Below, piece after piece: positions 1 through 8,100 of a stretch of DNA of 64,000 nucleotides; the stretch's first letter is position 1, and every line of letters starts with the position of its first letter. Under the pieces are notes generated by a model, which did not search any database, had not been told where the DNA came from, and saw only the letters and a program-made list of their open reading frames with translations. Origin of the DNA: an uncultured Acidobacteriia bacterium. Lineage in GTDB: Bacteria > Acidobacteriota > Terriglobia > Bryobacterales > Bryobacteraceae. The position numbers and the translations under genes were made by a program. The stretch covers positions 186,001 to 250,000 of the forward strand of contig CAINNJ010000004.1 of NCBI GenBank assembly GCA_903851195.1, read 5' to 3'.

Positions 1-461
1 CGGCGGGAGGCGCGGAACCTTTCCAGGCGGTCGAGCGCGCGGGTGAACTGGCGGTCGAAACGCATTTCCGCTTCGTTCATTTGCGCGCCGGAGGCACGGA
101 AGGCGATGGCGTCGCGGGTGGCGGGATCCTGGTTTTCGGCGGCGTTGTCGGCGGCGGAACGGGCGCCGTGCGCGAGTCCCGCTTTCTCCATTTCCCAGAC
201 GCGCATCTGACGCCAGTGGGCGACGGCCATTTTCTGGACGAGGAGGTTTTCGATGACGGTTTCCGGATGCAGTTCGTCGATGAAGGACGAGAGGAGGGCG
301 TTGAAACGGCTGCGGGATTCGCCTTCGAGGACAACGGCGCGGGCAAGAAGGCTGTGCTGCAGGTGGTTGCGGGAGGAGTTGCGTTTGCCCTCGGGCGTGA
401 CGGGTCCGCGGGATTTCGCCCCGTTGGCGCGGGAGGCGGCGATTTGTTTGTCGGTGGCCAT
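1..461 (-). CDS. Conserved hypothetical protein, C-terminus outside the window
   Basis: An open frame runs from an ATG at 461 off the left edge, giving about 153 residues with no stop. It begins MATDKQIAASRANGAKSRGP, followed by a Thr-Pro-Glu-Gly-Lys block and a helix-rich, charged remainder. I recall this N-terminal pattern (A-N-R-A-N-A-x-K-S-x-G-P-x-T-P-E-G-K) from uncharacterised proteins that are multicopy in acidobacterial genomes. No function is known to me. Its upstream region (484-612) is closely similar to the region upstream of the terminase-like gene at 5553, so the two probably belong to one kind of element. Frame, start and the conserved motif are read directly; membership of a multicopy family is from memory. 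Confidence 0.72.
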   Translation of the reverse strand, partial: MATDKQIAASRANGAKSRGPVTPEGKRNSSRNHLQHSLLARAVVLEGESRSRFNALLSSFIDELHPETVIENLLVQKMAVAHWRQMRVWEMEKAGLAHGARSAADNAAENQDPATRDAIAFRASGAQMNEAEMRFDRQFTRALDRLERFRASR

Positions 462-483
462 GCGGTGTCTCGAAGACGAGTTT

Positions 484-612
484 ACGATCACGGGGAGAGC
501 GAGATTTTCGGGATTTTTTGTAAGTCGTTTGTTTTCTGGTGAAAATTCATGGGAGAAAGACGTGAACGGGTGTCCGGCCGGGGTGTTTTTTTGAAGGCGC
601 CGTAGTAAGAAG
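484..612. repeat. Imperfect direct repeat, copy 1 (pairs with 5420-5547)
   Basis: About 129 bp that align with 5420-5547 in the same orientation at roughly 75 percent identity by eye. Both start ACGATCACGGGG, share an exact 25-base block (521-545 and 5457-5481), then CGGGTGTCCGG and finally GTAAGAAG. This copy lies directly upstream of the minus-strand family gene. The two copies bracket a 4.8-kb segment of toxin, immunity and recombinase genes. Confidence 0.85.
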
Positions 613-843
613 AAGACGCACTCGGGTTGTCGCTGGCTTGAAAGGAAGTGGCAAGAATGCAACGTGCTGAACCGCAGATGGTTGATCGATGAACGGAAAC
701 TTTTTTAAAACGATCACGTGAAATTTCCTGAACGCTGACAATCCACCGATTTGCAGCACTGTGGTGCGCCGGCGGTATGACGAAGGAGTGCAGAGCCAAC
801 GAAAACCCGCCGAAAGCCGGCATCGCGTTCCGTTCGCCAGAGC
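613..843. other. Non-coding stretch after repeat copy 1
   Basis: No convincing gene is seen here. Short open frames exist in several frames but none has family-like composition or a ribosome binding site. The right end is the 5' part of the RHH-like reading frame, which is open from 781 but has no ATG. Confidence 0.5.
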
Positions 844-1008
844 GTGACGATTCCTGCCAGTCTTGCCCGCGAAGTGAAGCGGGTCGCGAAGGAATACAAA
901 GTGACGATGAGCCGCGCCCTGGTGACAATGGCGGAGCGGGGTGTCGAAGCGGCCGCTCTGTTCAACAGCCCTTTATGTTCCACTACGGCGAATAGGTCCC
1001 AGTTCTAA
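844..1008 (+). pseudogene. Ribbon-helix-helix (RHH) protein remnant
   Basis: The frame open from 781 to the TAA at 1006 reads RQSVTIPASLAREVKRVAKE, then YKVTMSRALVTMAERGVEAA. This matches the RHH DNA-binding antitoxin pattern: a beta strand of T-I-P, then two helices with S-R-A-L. The only sensible start is GTG at 844, which gives 54 residues. No ATG or ribosome binding site precedes it, and the tail after Glu-Ala-Ala looks unrelated to RHH proteins. I read this as the decayed start of an antitoxin gene. It could instead be a short functional RHH protein starting at GTG. Confidence 0.4.
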
Positions 1009-1373
1009 GAAATGAGGTAAGAAGCTGTAACACCCTGCAACCGACACACCGTCGACAGAAATTTAAAAGCCCGAAACCTCGTTTTCGTCTTACTTTTTGC
1101 CTCGGCCGGCCGCCCCTTGCAGCCCGGATCTTCGGCTCATCTACTCCACGAATCCCCCCGTCCACGAGCTGAGGGTCGGCATAAACCCAGCAAGGACCGC
1201 AATCGCCGACTCAGAACGCGGCTGGAAAACCGCGTTTCCCTCATTTTTCGCGGTCGCCCCTGTCCACTTTGCACGTGGCTGGTCAGGCTGTCCCTCAGCG
1301 CTCCTTATGTTCCACAACCGGCCCACCAGTTCCGAGCTGCGCTACGCCGTGCGACCTCGGATTCCCCGTAGAG
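1009..1373. other. No gene recognised
   Basis: 365 bp between the RHH remnant and the immunity-like gene. A plus-strand frame spans 1097-1462 but overlaps the better-supported minus-strand gene and has no family features. I see no hairpin with a U-tract and no repeat. Confidence 0.4.
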
Positions 1374-1820
1374 CTATTCTGCGTTTACCATTTGACTTGC
1401 CATCTGAAATCCCGCGGAGGAACAACCGAGCTTACGAAGGTTGCCTGATTGAATCGCCGTGATGGGCACGATGTGCAAACGTTTGAGGTCCGGTGTTCCT
1501 ACTGCGACAAACTGTTTCGTCACAACCGCTGATGAGACGCGCTCTCGCAGCTGCGTTAGAGGCGCACTTATTCCTGGTACAATCACTCGCTGCGACTTCG
1601 AGGGGTCTTCTAACTGCAATAATGCATCGATCCACGTAGTCCAATCGCCATCGATCGATTCCATCTCGAAGGCACGTTCAGTCCGAGACTCGGAGTCTCC
1701 AAGCGAAGAGAAACGGATGCCTTTGCCCGCAGCGTCAATCGCTAGACCGGACTCAGGTCCATCGTAATAGTCAAATGCGATAACGACCTGAAAAAGCAGA
1801 ATTCTATTTGAAGAGTCCAT
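1374..1820 (-). CDS. Probable immunity protein for the adjacent Rhs toxin
   Basis: A 148-residue soluble protein starting MDSSNRILLFQVVIAFDYYD. The start at 1820 is chosen because GGAGG lies 7 nt upstream on the minus strand; longer starts would run through the toxin tail. No known domain is recognised. The assignment rests on position: it directly follows, and overlaps by 17 nt, the C-terminal end of the Rhs gene (toxin stop at 1806-1804). Polymorphic-toxin loci usually carry the cognate immunity gene exactly there. The sequence has no signal peptide or membrane segment, consistent with a cytosolic inhibitor. It appears intact although its toxin is damaged. Confidence 0.6.
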   Translation of the reverse strand: MDSSNRILLFQVVIAFDYYDGPESGLAIDAAGKGIRFSSLGDSESRTERAFEMESIDGDWTTWIDALLQLEDPSKSQRVIVPGISAPLTQLRERVSSAVVTKQFVAVGTPDLKRLHIVPITAIQSGNLRKLGCSSAGFQMASQMVNAE

Positions 1821-3492
1821 TCCATACCTCCGCAATCTTCGTAATCGGCCTTGGCTGTTCCACTGTATAGTGATGTGGGTCGGAACCGGTTTTCTGAACT
1901 TTAAAGCCTGCGGCTTCGACAGAGCTACAGGGCACACCTTACCACCTGACCAAGCTTTGCGGCAGGATTGGTGCTCACGGAAACACCATGCGGCAACCCC
2001 GCATTCTCAGCCGCTATGTTGCCAGCAGACGGGTTCTTTGCTACCTGATAAACGTCAACCGCGAGCCCAGCGACGTCCGCACTACAGGAGAGCGGGTCAC
2101 CGCAGTGACCGTCAGGATCTGCGGCACTCAGTGGGTTATTCCGCATGTAGTTGTACAGGTTCAACGACTGCGGATTTGTGGGGTCGGCGTATGGCACTGG
2201 CTGCGGTGTCGCGGACCAGTCCGGGCTCGTCCACCGCCCTTGAGCCGAACTGAAATACCTGGCCCCGAAGTAATCGAGGCCCGTTTCCGAATCCCGTTCC
2301 TTGCCGGTAAACTTCACGTCCGTGACCGGGTCTGGCCCCATCGGATACGAGCCGCTCCCCACGTAATCGCTCCCGCGCCCGGCTGTCCCGGCCCCGACTT
2401 CCTCCCCGAAGGGCATGTAGTCATACCGCCGAACCACGTTCCCGCTCTGGTCCGTCACCAGCCGCGTCGTCCCCAGATGGTCCGCGGTCAGGTATTCCGT
2501 GCCCGCCGTCACTGCCGCCGTTCCGTACTCCGAAGTCAGCGTCCCGGCCGCATCGTACGCGTATACGGTCGTAACCGTCGTGCCGGTAAGCTTCTCCACA
2601 CGATGTCCCTCGCCGTCGTACACATAGTTCACCGCGCCCAATCCCATCACGTTGGAACTCACCATCCGGTTCCCGGCGTCGAAGGCAAAGGTCGACGACG
2701 CCGTCCCGGCGGACCCGTTGGAAGCTACCGACGTCTGGTTCCCGTCCGCGTCGTAAACATCCCCCCCACCCGTCTGCCGGATCCAGCGATTCCCCGTGAA
2801 CTTCGTCAGGTTTGTCGGCGTCCAGTCGGAATTGGGCATGGTGCCCGATACCGCCCGGTTCCCCCATTGGTCATAGACGTAACCCTGCCACCAGGAATCG
2901 TTCGTTCCGCTGAGCGACGTGCAACTTGTGCTCTGCGTCCATGAAGTCTGGGCTTCTCCGGCCCCGCACAAACGGTTGAAAGGGTCGTAAAGATACGTCT
3001 CCGACAGGCTGAGCCCGCCGGAGGTGGCGATCGTTTGGCCCAGCACATTGCCGTTATTGGTCCCGCCAGTGCCAAAAGTGAAAGCAAGGCTGAGGAGCGA
3101 CGCCGCCCCCTTAACCGCCGTCATGCTCGTCAGTTGAGCGCGGCTGTTATCGACCGACGTCTCCGTTACCCCGTTACCAAGCGGCAGCTTCGCCAGTGTT
3201 CCGTACGGCGAGTACGCCACAACAGGGTCCGTCGACAGCGTTGCGTAGCTCGTTTGCGCTGCATTCAGCGAGCCGGAAACCGAAGCGACCCGGCCCGCGG
3301 CGTCCCACGCGGTCGTCACGGTTCTGCCGGAAGGGTGGCCTCCAGTGCTCCCCAGTGTCTCGGAACTCGCCGTTACCCGTCCCATCCTGTCGAACGCAGT
3401 ATAACTCCGCGTCAGTCTGCCGGAGGCTATCAAGCGATTCGGCTGCGTGCGGCCGCGCAGGAGCGTCAGCGACGCAGCGGACGGACGCGTTC
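1804..3492 (-). pseudogene. Rhs repeat toxin, 5'-truncated and frameshifted
   Basis: The main frame (3433 to 1925, open further upstream to about 3492) encodes about 500 residues of Rhs/YD-repeat shell. Visible motifs include YDPFNRL, AYDAAGTL and YDYMPFGEE, then the Rhs core (KERDSETGLDYFGARY, LNLYNYMRNNPLSAADPDGH). No N-terminal secretion or plug region remains; the frame runs into the vapC 3' end with no start codon. After the core, a short tail ends at TAG 1925. A different frame then continues with VEAAGFKVQKTGSDPHHYTV and ends NGLFK at TAG 1804-1806. This looks like the natural toxin C-terminus displaced by one frameshift near 1925-1935. Such proteins normally release a C-terminal toxin into target cells. 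This copy is probably non-functional unless the frameshift is a sequencing error. Confidence 0.75.
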
Positions 3493-3906
3493 CTAAAGTG
3501 TTTTCACCACGAGATCCGGAATCATCTCGAAGTGACGCACATTCTCGGTGACGACCTCGAAGCCATGATGCAGCGCCGTCGCCCCAATCAGCAGATCCTC
3601 GAAGGAAAGCACGAACCCTCGGCGCGCCTGCTGTCCGGAGATCCGCCCGGCGAGCAGCGCGATATCGGCAATGATCGGATAGACCTTTATATCGGCGATC
3701 AGATCGTCCAGGAACGCCTGGCTCCTGGCGCGGTGAGCGTCCAGTTTTGCTCGTTCGATTCCGTGCGCCAGTTCCATCAATGTAACGGCAGACAGGCCTG
3801 CGGTCGTCTCGCCGTGAGCCTCACGAAGCTGTGCGAAGATCTCACCTGCGCTGTGCTTCCGCCTCTCGGCGGTCACCAGTGTACTGGTGTCGATGATTAC
3901 TCCCAT
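3493..3906 (-). CDS. vapC: VapC-type PIN-domain toxin
   Basis: 137 residues starting [11 protein letters not shown]; the internal ATG at 3906 is preferred to 3921 because PIN domains begin directly with the first acidic strand. The PIN signature is present: Asp in IIDTS, Glu in LMELAHGIE, and Asp in SFEDLLIGATA near the C-terminus. PIN toxins are Mg-dependent ribonucleases, many of which cut tRNA, and are neutralised by a co-expressed antitoxin. The gene overlaps the upstream antitoxin by 10 nt. Its 3' end abuts the truncated Rhs frame, suggesting that the TA pair or a rearrangement cut the 5' part off the Rhs gene. Confidence 0.85.
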   Translation of the reverse strand: MGVIIDTSTLVTAERRKHSAGEIFAQLREAHGETTAGLSAVTLMELAHGIERAKLDAHRARSQAFLDDLIADIKVYPIIADIALLAGRISGQQARRGFVLSFEDLLIGATALHHGFEVVTENVRHFEMIPDLVVKTL

Positions 3907-4193
3907 GAACGAGGCGTCCACGGCTTCCGGTCATGGACGATTCGCTCCACATCGGCGGCGTAGTCTTCATCGAGCGTGATTGCGTATCCCCGCTCTTTCT
4001 CGCGCTGTTCAGCCAGCGCAATCAGTTCCGACAGCGTGCGCGGTTCCCGGTCGGCGGGCTTCATGATCGCTACTGGCAGGTGGTCCTGCTCGACCACTAC
4101 TTCGCCTCCCTGCCGGACCTGCTCCAGAACGGCGTGAAGGTCGCGCGCCAGCTCGGCTTCGCTGATGTGCAGTGCTGCCATACTTCCGATCAT
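3897..4193 (-). CDS. vapB: VapB/Phd-type antitoxin
   Basis: 98 residues (94 if the second Met, [11 protein letters not shown], is used). The N-terminal half resembles the Phd/YefM or VapB fold, with [20 protein letters not shown] followed by a P-V-A-I-M strand. The C-terminal half is charged and probably wraps the toxin. It overlaps vapC by 10 nt, the usual antitoxin-first arrangement that couples translation. Its ATG at 4193 overlaps the stop of the recombinase remnant (ATGA, 4190-4193). Antitoxins of this type also repress their own promoter; no operator was identified. Confidence 0.82.
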   Translation of the reverse strand: MIGSMAALHISEAELARDLHAVLEQVRQGGEVVVEQDHLPVAIMKPADREPRTLSELIALAEQREKERGYAITLDEDYAADVERIVHDRKPWTPRSWE

Positions 4194-5250
4194 ACGTCCT
4201 CGTCGCCCTGCTCTGCTTCCAGCGCTTCGCGTATGTCCTGTTTTTCGCGTTCCAGCTTAGCTGGATGCGTGGCCCGGTGGATCGCCTGCAGTTGCCGGAT
4301 CGCCCCGTGCGTGCAGATCTGTGTCGTCTTCAGATCGGCATGCCCCGGCATCGCCTGGATGTAACGGATATCGGCCCCGCCCTCCAGCATCAGCGTCGCC
4401 ATCGTGTGACGGAACAGATGGCACGCCCCGCGTTTACCGATATCCGCCGCGTCCACATAGCCATGCACCATTTCAGTGAGGTAATTCAGCGAAAGCGGCT
4501 CCCCGGCATTCGACAGAAACAAGATGTGGTCCTCGGGCTCGCCCGCCAGCTTCGGCCGCGATTCATCGAGATACTTCTTTACCCACAGCGCAGTGCGATC
4601 CCCCAGCGGAATGATCGGTCCTTTTCCCTTTGCCCTGGCAAATCGTCACCGCAGCCCGCTCGATGTCGAGATCCCACACCTTCAGATTCACCAGCTCCAG
4701 ACGCCGCATGCCGGTCGTGTACAGCGTCTCGATAATGGCGCGGTCGCGCAGCCCCGGCGCCCTCATGGATATTCGGCTGTAGCAGGATCCGCTCAACTTC
4801 GGCGACCGTCAGCACATCCTTCGGTAAAACGTACTCCCAGCCGCGGCAGTTCCAGCTCCGAAGCCGGATTGTGCAGGATGTGATGGTTCCGCGCCATCCA
4901 TTTGAACCACCCGCGCAGCGGCACGATGCGGTCATGCTGGCCAATGAAGCCGAGTGGTTCGCCGTTCTTCCTGCGGTAGTGGAACACATATCGCCGATAC
5001 GCTTCCGGCACCGTGCGCGTGACATCCACCGGCTCGGTGATCCCGCGTTCGAAGGCCCAGTCGAGAACGTATCCGATATGCACGCGACGGTTCCTCACCG
5101 TGTATTCGGAATACCCGCGCACCCGGAGATTTTCAAGGTGCTTTTCGAGCAGGGCAGCTAAAGGCGTGGCCGGGCGGCTCGGACGGTTTGCGTTTACGTA
5201 CGACTCTCGACATCACGCCCCCGCAGATATGCGCTTTTCGCCTTCACCAT
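4190..5250 (-). pseudogene. Tyrosine recombinase (phage-integrase family), inactivated
   Basis: Fragments in successive frames reconstruct one XerC/D-like recombinase. From ATG 5250 there is an N-terminal piece, then a SAM-like core-binding domain (LLEKHLENLRVRGYSEYTV), a central catalytic part (LYTTGMRRLELVNLKVWDLD, containing the first catalytic Arg) and a C-terminal part ([20 protein letters not shown] with His-x-x-Arg). Joining them needs about four frame changes, near 5200, 4840, 4780 and 4620. The nucleophile motif, normally T-T-Q-I-Y-T-H, reads TTQICTH, so the catalytic Tyr is Cys. The enzyme cannot be active. It is the likely original mobility gene of the repeat-bounded segment. The neighbour vapB overlaps its 3' end by 4 nt. 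Confidence 0.85.
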
Positions 5251-5419
5251 GAAAAATGCCGTTTGGAGCAATGTTCATGAGGGTCTCAGCGGGTCGCACA
5301 CCCTCCGCCAACCCGCCGTTTTTGGGGCCGTTTTGGGCCCGCCAGGTGCGGCTCTGAAACCGTCAGGTTCAGATCGTACGCACGGATATCGCCAGCGCCG
5401 CAGACCAGTTCATACACAA
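5251..5419. other. Non-coding stretch upstream of the recombinase remnant
   Basis: Runs from the presumed recombinase start to repeat copy 2. It contains a G/C-rich stretch with a GGGGCCGTTTTGGGCCC-like partial palindrome near 5323-5340. No convincing gene was found. Confidence 0.35.
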
Positions 5420-5547
5420 ACGATCACGGGGAAAGAGAAAATTTCGGGATCTTCCGTAAGTCGTTTGTTTTCTGGTGAAAAATAGCTTGCAAGGGGCGTC
5501 ACCGGGTGTCCGGGAGGGCGTGATTTTTCGGGCGGGATGGTAAGAAG
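5420..5547. repeat. Imperfect direct repeat, copy 2 (pairs with 484-612)
   Basis: Counterpart of 484-612 in the same orientation, with the exact 25-base core at 5457-5481. It ends immediately before the terminase-like gene. Copy 1 lies 5' of the minus-strand family gene and copy 2 lies 5' of the plus-strand terminase. An ancestral locus may therefore have had one copy between two divergent genes. Confidence 0.85.
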
Positions 5548-5552
5548 CTGTT

Positions 5553-6353
5553 GTGTGCACATATAAGCGCGGCGTCCCGAGGCGGGCGGCCGCGGCAAAG
5601 AATCAGACCGGAAAGCAGGATGGCGCGAAGAGCGTTGGAATCGTGGAGTTCGTCCGGACGCGCCTGCGGTTCGAGCCGGACCAGCGGCAGTGTGAAGTGC
5701 TGGAGTCGAAGGCGAAGCAGATGATTCTGAACTGCACGCGGCAGTGGGGGACGTCGACGGTGGCGGCGGCGAAGGCGGTGCACCGGGCGTACAGCCGGCC
5801 GCGAAGTCTGATTCTGGCGACGAGTCCGACGGCGCGGCAGAGCGGGGAGTTGCTGAGAAAAGCGGCGGACATGGTGGCGACGCTGGGAATTCAGCCGAAG
5901 GGCGACGGGGATAACGAACTTTCGCTGTTGTTTCCGAACGGGTCGCGAATCGTGGGGCTGCCGGGGAGCGAGTGGACGGTGCGCGGATTTTCGGCGATTT
6001 CGCTGCTGCTGATCGACGAAGCGTCCCGGGTGGAGGACGCGATGTATAAGACGCTGCGGCCGATGCTGGCGGTGAGCAACGGGGATATCTGGCTGATGAG
6101 CACGCCGTGCGGGAAGCGCGGGTTCTTTTACGAAGTGTGGACGCACGGGGGCGAGGAGTGGACGCGGATCGCGGCGCCGGCGACGGAATGTCCGCGCATT
6201 CCGAAGGAATTTCTGGCGGCGGAGCGGCGGGAGATGGGGTCGGTGTGGTTCCGGCAGGAATATATGGGGGAATTCGTGGAGAACGGGTCGGAATTGTTCG
6301 GGCGGAATGTGGTGGAGGAGGCCCTGGACGAAGAGATGGAACCGCTGGAGTGA
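5553..6353 (+). CDS. Terminase large subunit-like ATPase domain protein
   Basis: 266 residues from GTG 5553; a second GTG at 5643 (giving M-E-F-V-R-T-R-L) fits the usual family start better. It shows the packaging-ATPase layout: a Walker A region (NCTRQWGTSTVAAA), Walker B with catalytic Glu (SLLLIDEAS) and coupling motif III (LMSTPCGKRGFF). In relatives the P-loop reads G-K-S-T. Here the Lys is Thr (residue 67 from 5553; AAG to ACG would explain it), so ATP hydrolysis is doubtful. The nuclease domain is a separate downstream gene. No portal, capsid or small-terminase gene is nearby, so this is not part of an intact prophage. Codons end strongly in G, unlike the flanking genes. Confidence 0.8.
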   Translation: MCTYKRGVPRRAAAAKNQTGKQDGAKSVGIVEFVRTRLRFEPDQRQCEVLESKAKQMILNCTRQWGTSTVAAAKAVHRAYSRPRSLILATSPTARQSGELLRKAADMVATLGIQPKGDGDNELSLLFPNGSRIVGLPGSEWTVRGFSAISLLLIDEASRVEDAMYKTLRPMLAVSNGDIWLMSTPCGKRGFFYEVWTHGGEEWTRIAAPATECPRIPKEFLAAERREMGSVWFRQEYMGEFVENGSELFGRNVVEEALDEEMEPLE

Positions 6354-6376
6354 GGGCTCGAAAGGAGGAGACGGAG

Positions 6377-7000
6377 ATGTTTTTCGTGGGACTGGATCTG
6401 GGGAAGAGCCAGGATCCGGCGGCGGTCGCGGTGGTCGACCGGCCGGAGAGGCCGGCGGCGTTCCGGACATCGTCGACGCAATTGCTGGCGGTGCGGTTGC
6501 TGGAGCGGATGGCTCTGGGCACGCCTTATCCGCAGGTGGTGGAGCGGGTGCGGGAGATTCTGGCGATTCCGGAATTGCGGGGGCAGAGTGTGCTGGTGGT
6601 GGACGGGACGGGGGTGGGGGCGCCGGTGGTGGATATGCTGCGGATGGCGCGGCTGGGGTGCGAGATTTGCGCGGTAACGATGACGAGCGGAGAGCGGGCG
6701 AGCCAGAACGGGAGTTCGTGGAATGTGCCGAAGCGGGATCTGATCGCGTCCGTGCAGGTGGCGCTGGAGCGGAAGGAGTTGCGGATCGCGAGCCGGCTGA
6801 AGGACGCGGGGGTGCTGGTGAAGGAGTTGCTGGATATGAAGGTGACGGTGAAGGCGGGGGGAAGGACGAGGATGGGGGCGGATGGTTGCGGGCAGCATGA
6901 CGATCTGGTGATCGCGGTGGCTTTGGCTTGCTGGCGGGCGCGGCGGGGGATGGTGGGGCCGGGGGCGCAGGGTTTGGTGCCGGGGATTTGCGGGTTTTAA
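6377..7000 (+). CDS. Terminase nuclease-like (RNase H fold) protein
   Basis: 207 residues starting MFFVGLDLGKSQDPAAVAVV. The start at 6377 is fixed by a perfect AAAGGAGGAG ribosome binding site at 6361-6370; a longer frame from 6107 overlaps the ATPase gene. The fold resembles the C-terminal RNase H-like nuclease of large terminases: an acidic first strand (GLDLG), a second acidic strand (VLVVDGTGVGAP) and a late Asp-Asp (GQHDDLVIAVA). These would supply metal-binding carboxylates. It lies 23 nt after the ATPase gene. Together they look like one terminase split into two polypeptides. What such a unit does outside a phage is not known to me. Confidence 0.72.
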   Translation: MFFVGLDLGKSQDPAAVAVVDRPERPAAFRTSSTQLLAVRLLERMALGTPYPQVVERVREILAIPELRGQSVLVVDGTGVGAPVVDMLRMARLGCEICAVTMTSGERASQNGSSWNVPKRDLIASVQVALERKELRIASRLKDAGVLVKELLDMKVTVKAGGRTRMGADGCGQHDDLVIAVALACWRARRGMVGPGAQGLVPGICGF

Positions 7001-7042
7001 GGGGGCGCCACAACAGACAGACCGGGGGCGATGGTATGAGAG

Positions 7043-7423
7043 TCAGTATTCAGGTACGAGGAGCCTGAGTCCGCCGATCATCTGGTAATGCTTTCGATTC
7101 AGCGTGACGAGAGTGAGTCCGGTCTCAATTGCGGTCGCCGCAATCAGAGAGTCGAAAACGTGGAGCCCGTGCGATTTTGCGTAAGACCTCAGCAATTCGT
7201 AAGCTCTGGTTCCGATGGTCTCATTGAGAGGCACCACCGCGTAGGGGGACAGAAATGCGTCTATTGTCTCGACTTCGCGCTTGTCGCGAGCGCCGACTAT
7301 CAGTTCCATTGCGGTTAGCTGTGAAATTGCCCACGAATCACCAAGCTCATCGACATAGCAGATAGCGGCGCGTTTGCCGCGCGAGACGTCGATCAGGATG
7401 TTGCTGTCGATGAGAAACCGCAC
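7043..7423 (-). CDS. PIN-domain toxin (second VapC-like)
   Basis: 126 residues starting MRFLIDSNILIDVSRGK. The PIN-domain acidic residues are present: Asp6 in LIDSN, Glu in TAMELIVGA, Asp in VFDSLIAATA, with TLNRKHY near the end. This is a probable Mg-dependent ribonuclease toxin. The partner antitoxin lies 12 nt upstream on the same strand (7436-7657), so the pair forms a two-gene operon. It belongs to a different PIN subgroup from the one at 3493 and has a different type of antitoxin. Confidence 0.87.
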   Translation of the reverse strand: MRFLIDSNILIDVSRGKRAAICYVDELGDSWAISQLTAMELIVGARDKREVETIDAFLSPYAVVPLNETIGTRAYELLRSYAKSHGLHVFDSLIAATAIETGLTLVTLNRKHYQMIGGLRLLVPEY

Positions 7424-7435
7424 GCCGGGCCGAAA

Positions 7436-7657
7436 TCAGCCGTGGAGTTCCCGGCGAAGGCGGTTGATATAATCCACGCTGTCCGCCGTATCTTCCCTAT
7501 CCTTCCACATCCCGGCGAAGGGGGAATCACCGACAGATCGGGGCCTTTGAAGGGGAGTTTCAGGGGACACGTACACCTCAACGGTGGTACCCTCTTTTAA
7601 CTCGACCGGATGAAGAGGCCGGAAAACACCATTTTCGTATTTTGCCGCGATGGTCAT
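7436..7657 (-). CDS. DUF104-type antitoxin
   Basis: 73 residues from ATG 7657: MTIAAKYENGVFRPLHPVEL, then a K-E-G-T-T-V-E-V strand. This N-terminal pattern (a short beta barrel with Y-E-N-G-x-x-x-P-L) is that of small DUF104/AF2212-like antitoxins that pair with PIN toxins. The C-terminal half is charged and would contact the toxin. A longer frame reaching 7900 is not supported because its extension has no family features. It lies directly upstream of the PIN gene. Confidence 0.8.
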   Translation of the reverse strand: MTIAAKYENGVFRPLHPVELKEGTTVEVYVSPETPLQRPRSVGDSPFAGMWKDREDTADSVDYINRLRRELHG

Positions 7658-7815
7658 AGATTTCCCCGTATCGAGTATACGGCACGGATTTTGCAACCGC
7701 GAGTCGTCGATAGCCGGCGCCGTCCTGAACGGGGCACATGCAGCACATCCCTCCCGCACCGTAGCCATTTCTGCGCCGCCGCCCCATAATTGGGGTCGCG
7801 TTCGACGACTCAATA

Positions 7816-7857
7816 GAAAGTGCGGCGGGCGCGGGGGAAAGTGCGGCGGGCGCGGGA
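7816..7857. repeat. 21-bp tandem repeat, two units
   Basis: GAAAGTGCGGCGGGCGCGGG followed by one further base occurs twice in tandem (7816-7836 and 7837-7857), differing only at the last base. The function is unknown; it is probably a slippage product. Confidence 0.85.
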
Positions 7858-8100
7858 GTTTTTCGCACACTTCGAAGCCGAGCACCGCGTACCGCGTCAA
7901 TCTAACGGCCCGCGCTTAGCGCGACTCGCCCTGATTTACCGACGGATCAAAGCGGGCGATTCCGACCCCGCGTTGAAATGGTATCGCGGATTGAGGCAGG
8001 CGATTCTTACTCCGGAAGAACAACCGAACCGATGTCGCGTAACCCCCGAGAATGACAAACTCCGGCACCTGCTTTACGGCGGCAAGCCGCAAATTTGACG

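Noticed and set aside
1097-1462. 121-codon plus-strand frame between the RHH remnant and the immunity gene
   Set aside because: No domain, no ribosome binding site, and it overlaps the better-supported minus-strand gene.
1988-2944. 318-codon plus-strand frame over the Rhs gene
   Set aside because: Arg/Pro-rich antisense translation; the minus strand carries clear Rhs core motifs.
5553-7000. Intact prophage
   Set aside because: Only terminase-like genes are present; there are no portal, capsid, tail or lysis genes and the nearby integrase is dead.
5499-7013. 504-codon minus-strand frame opposite the terminase genes
   Set aside because: Pro/Arg/Ser-rich low-complexity translation caused by the strong G bias of the real plus-strand genes.
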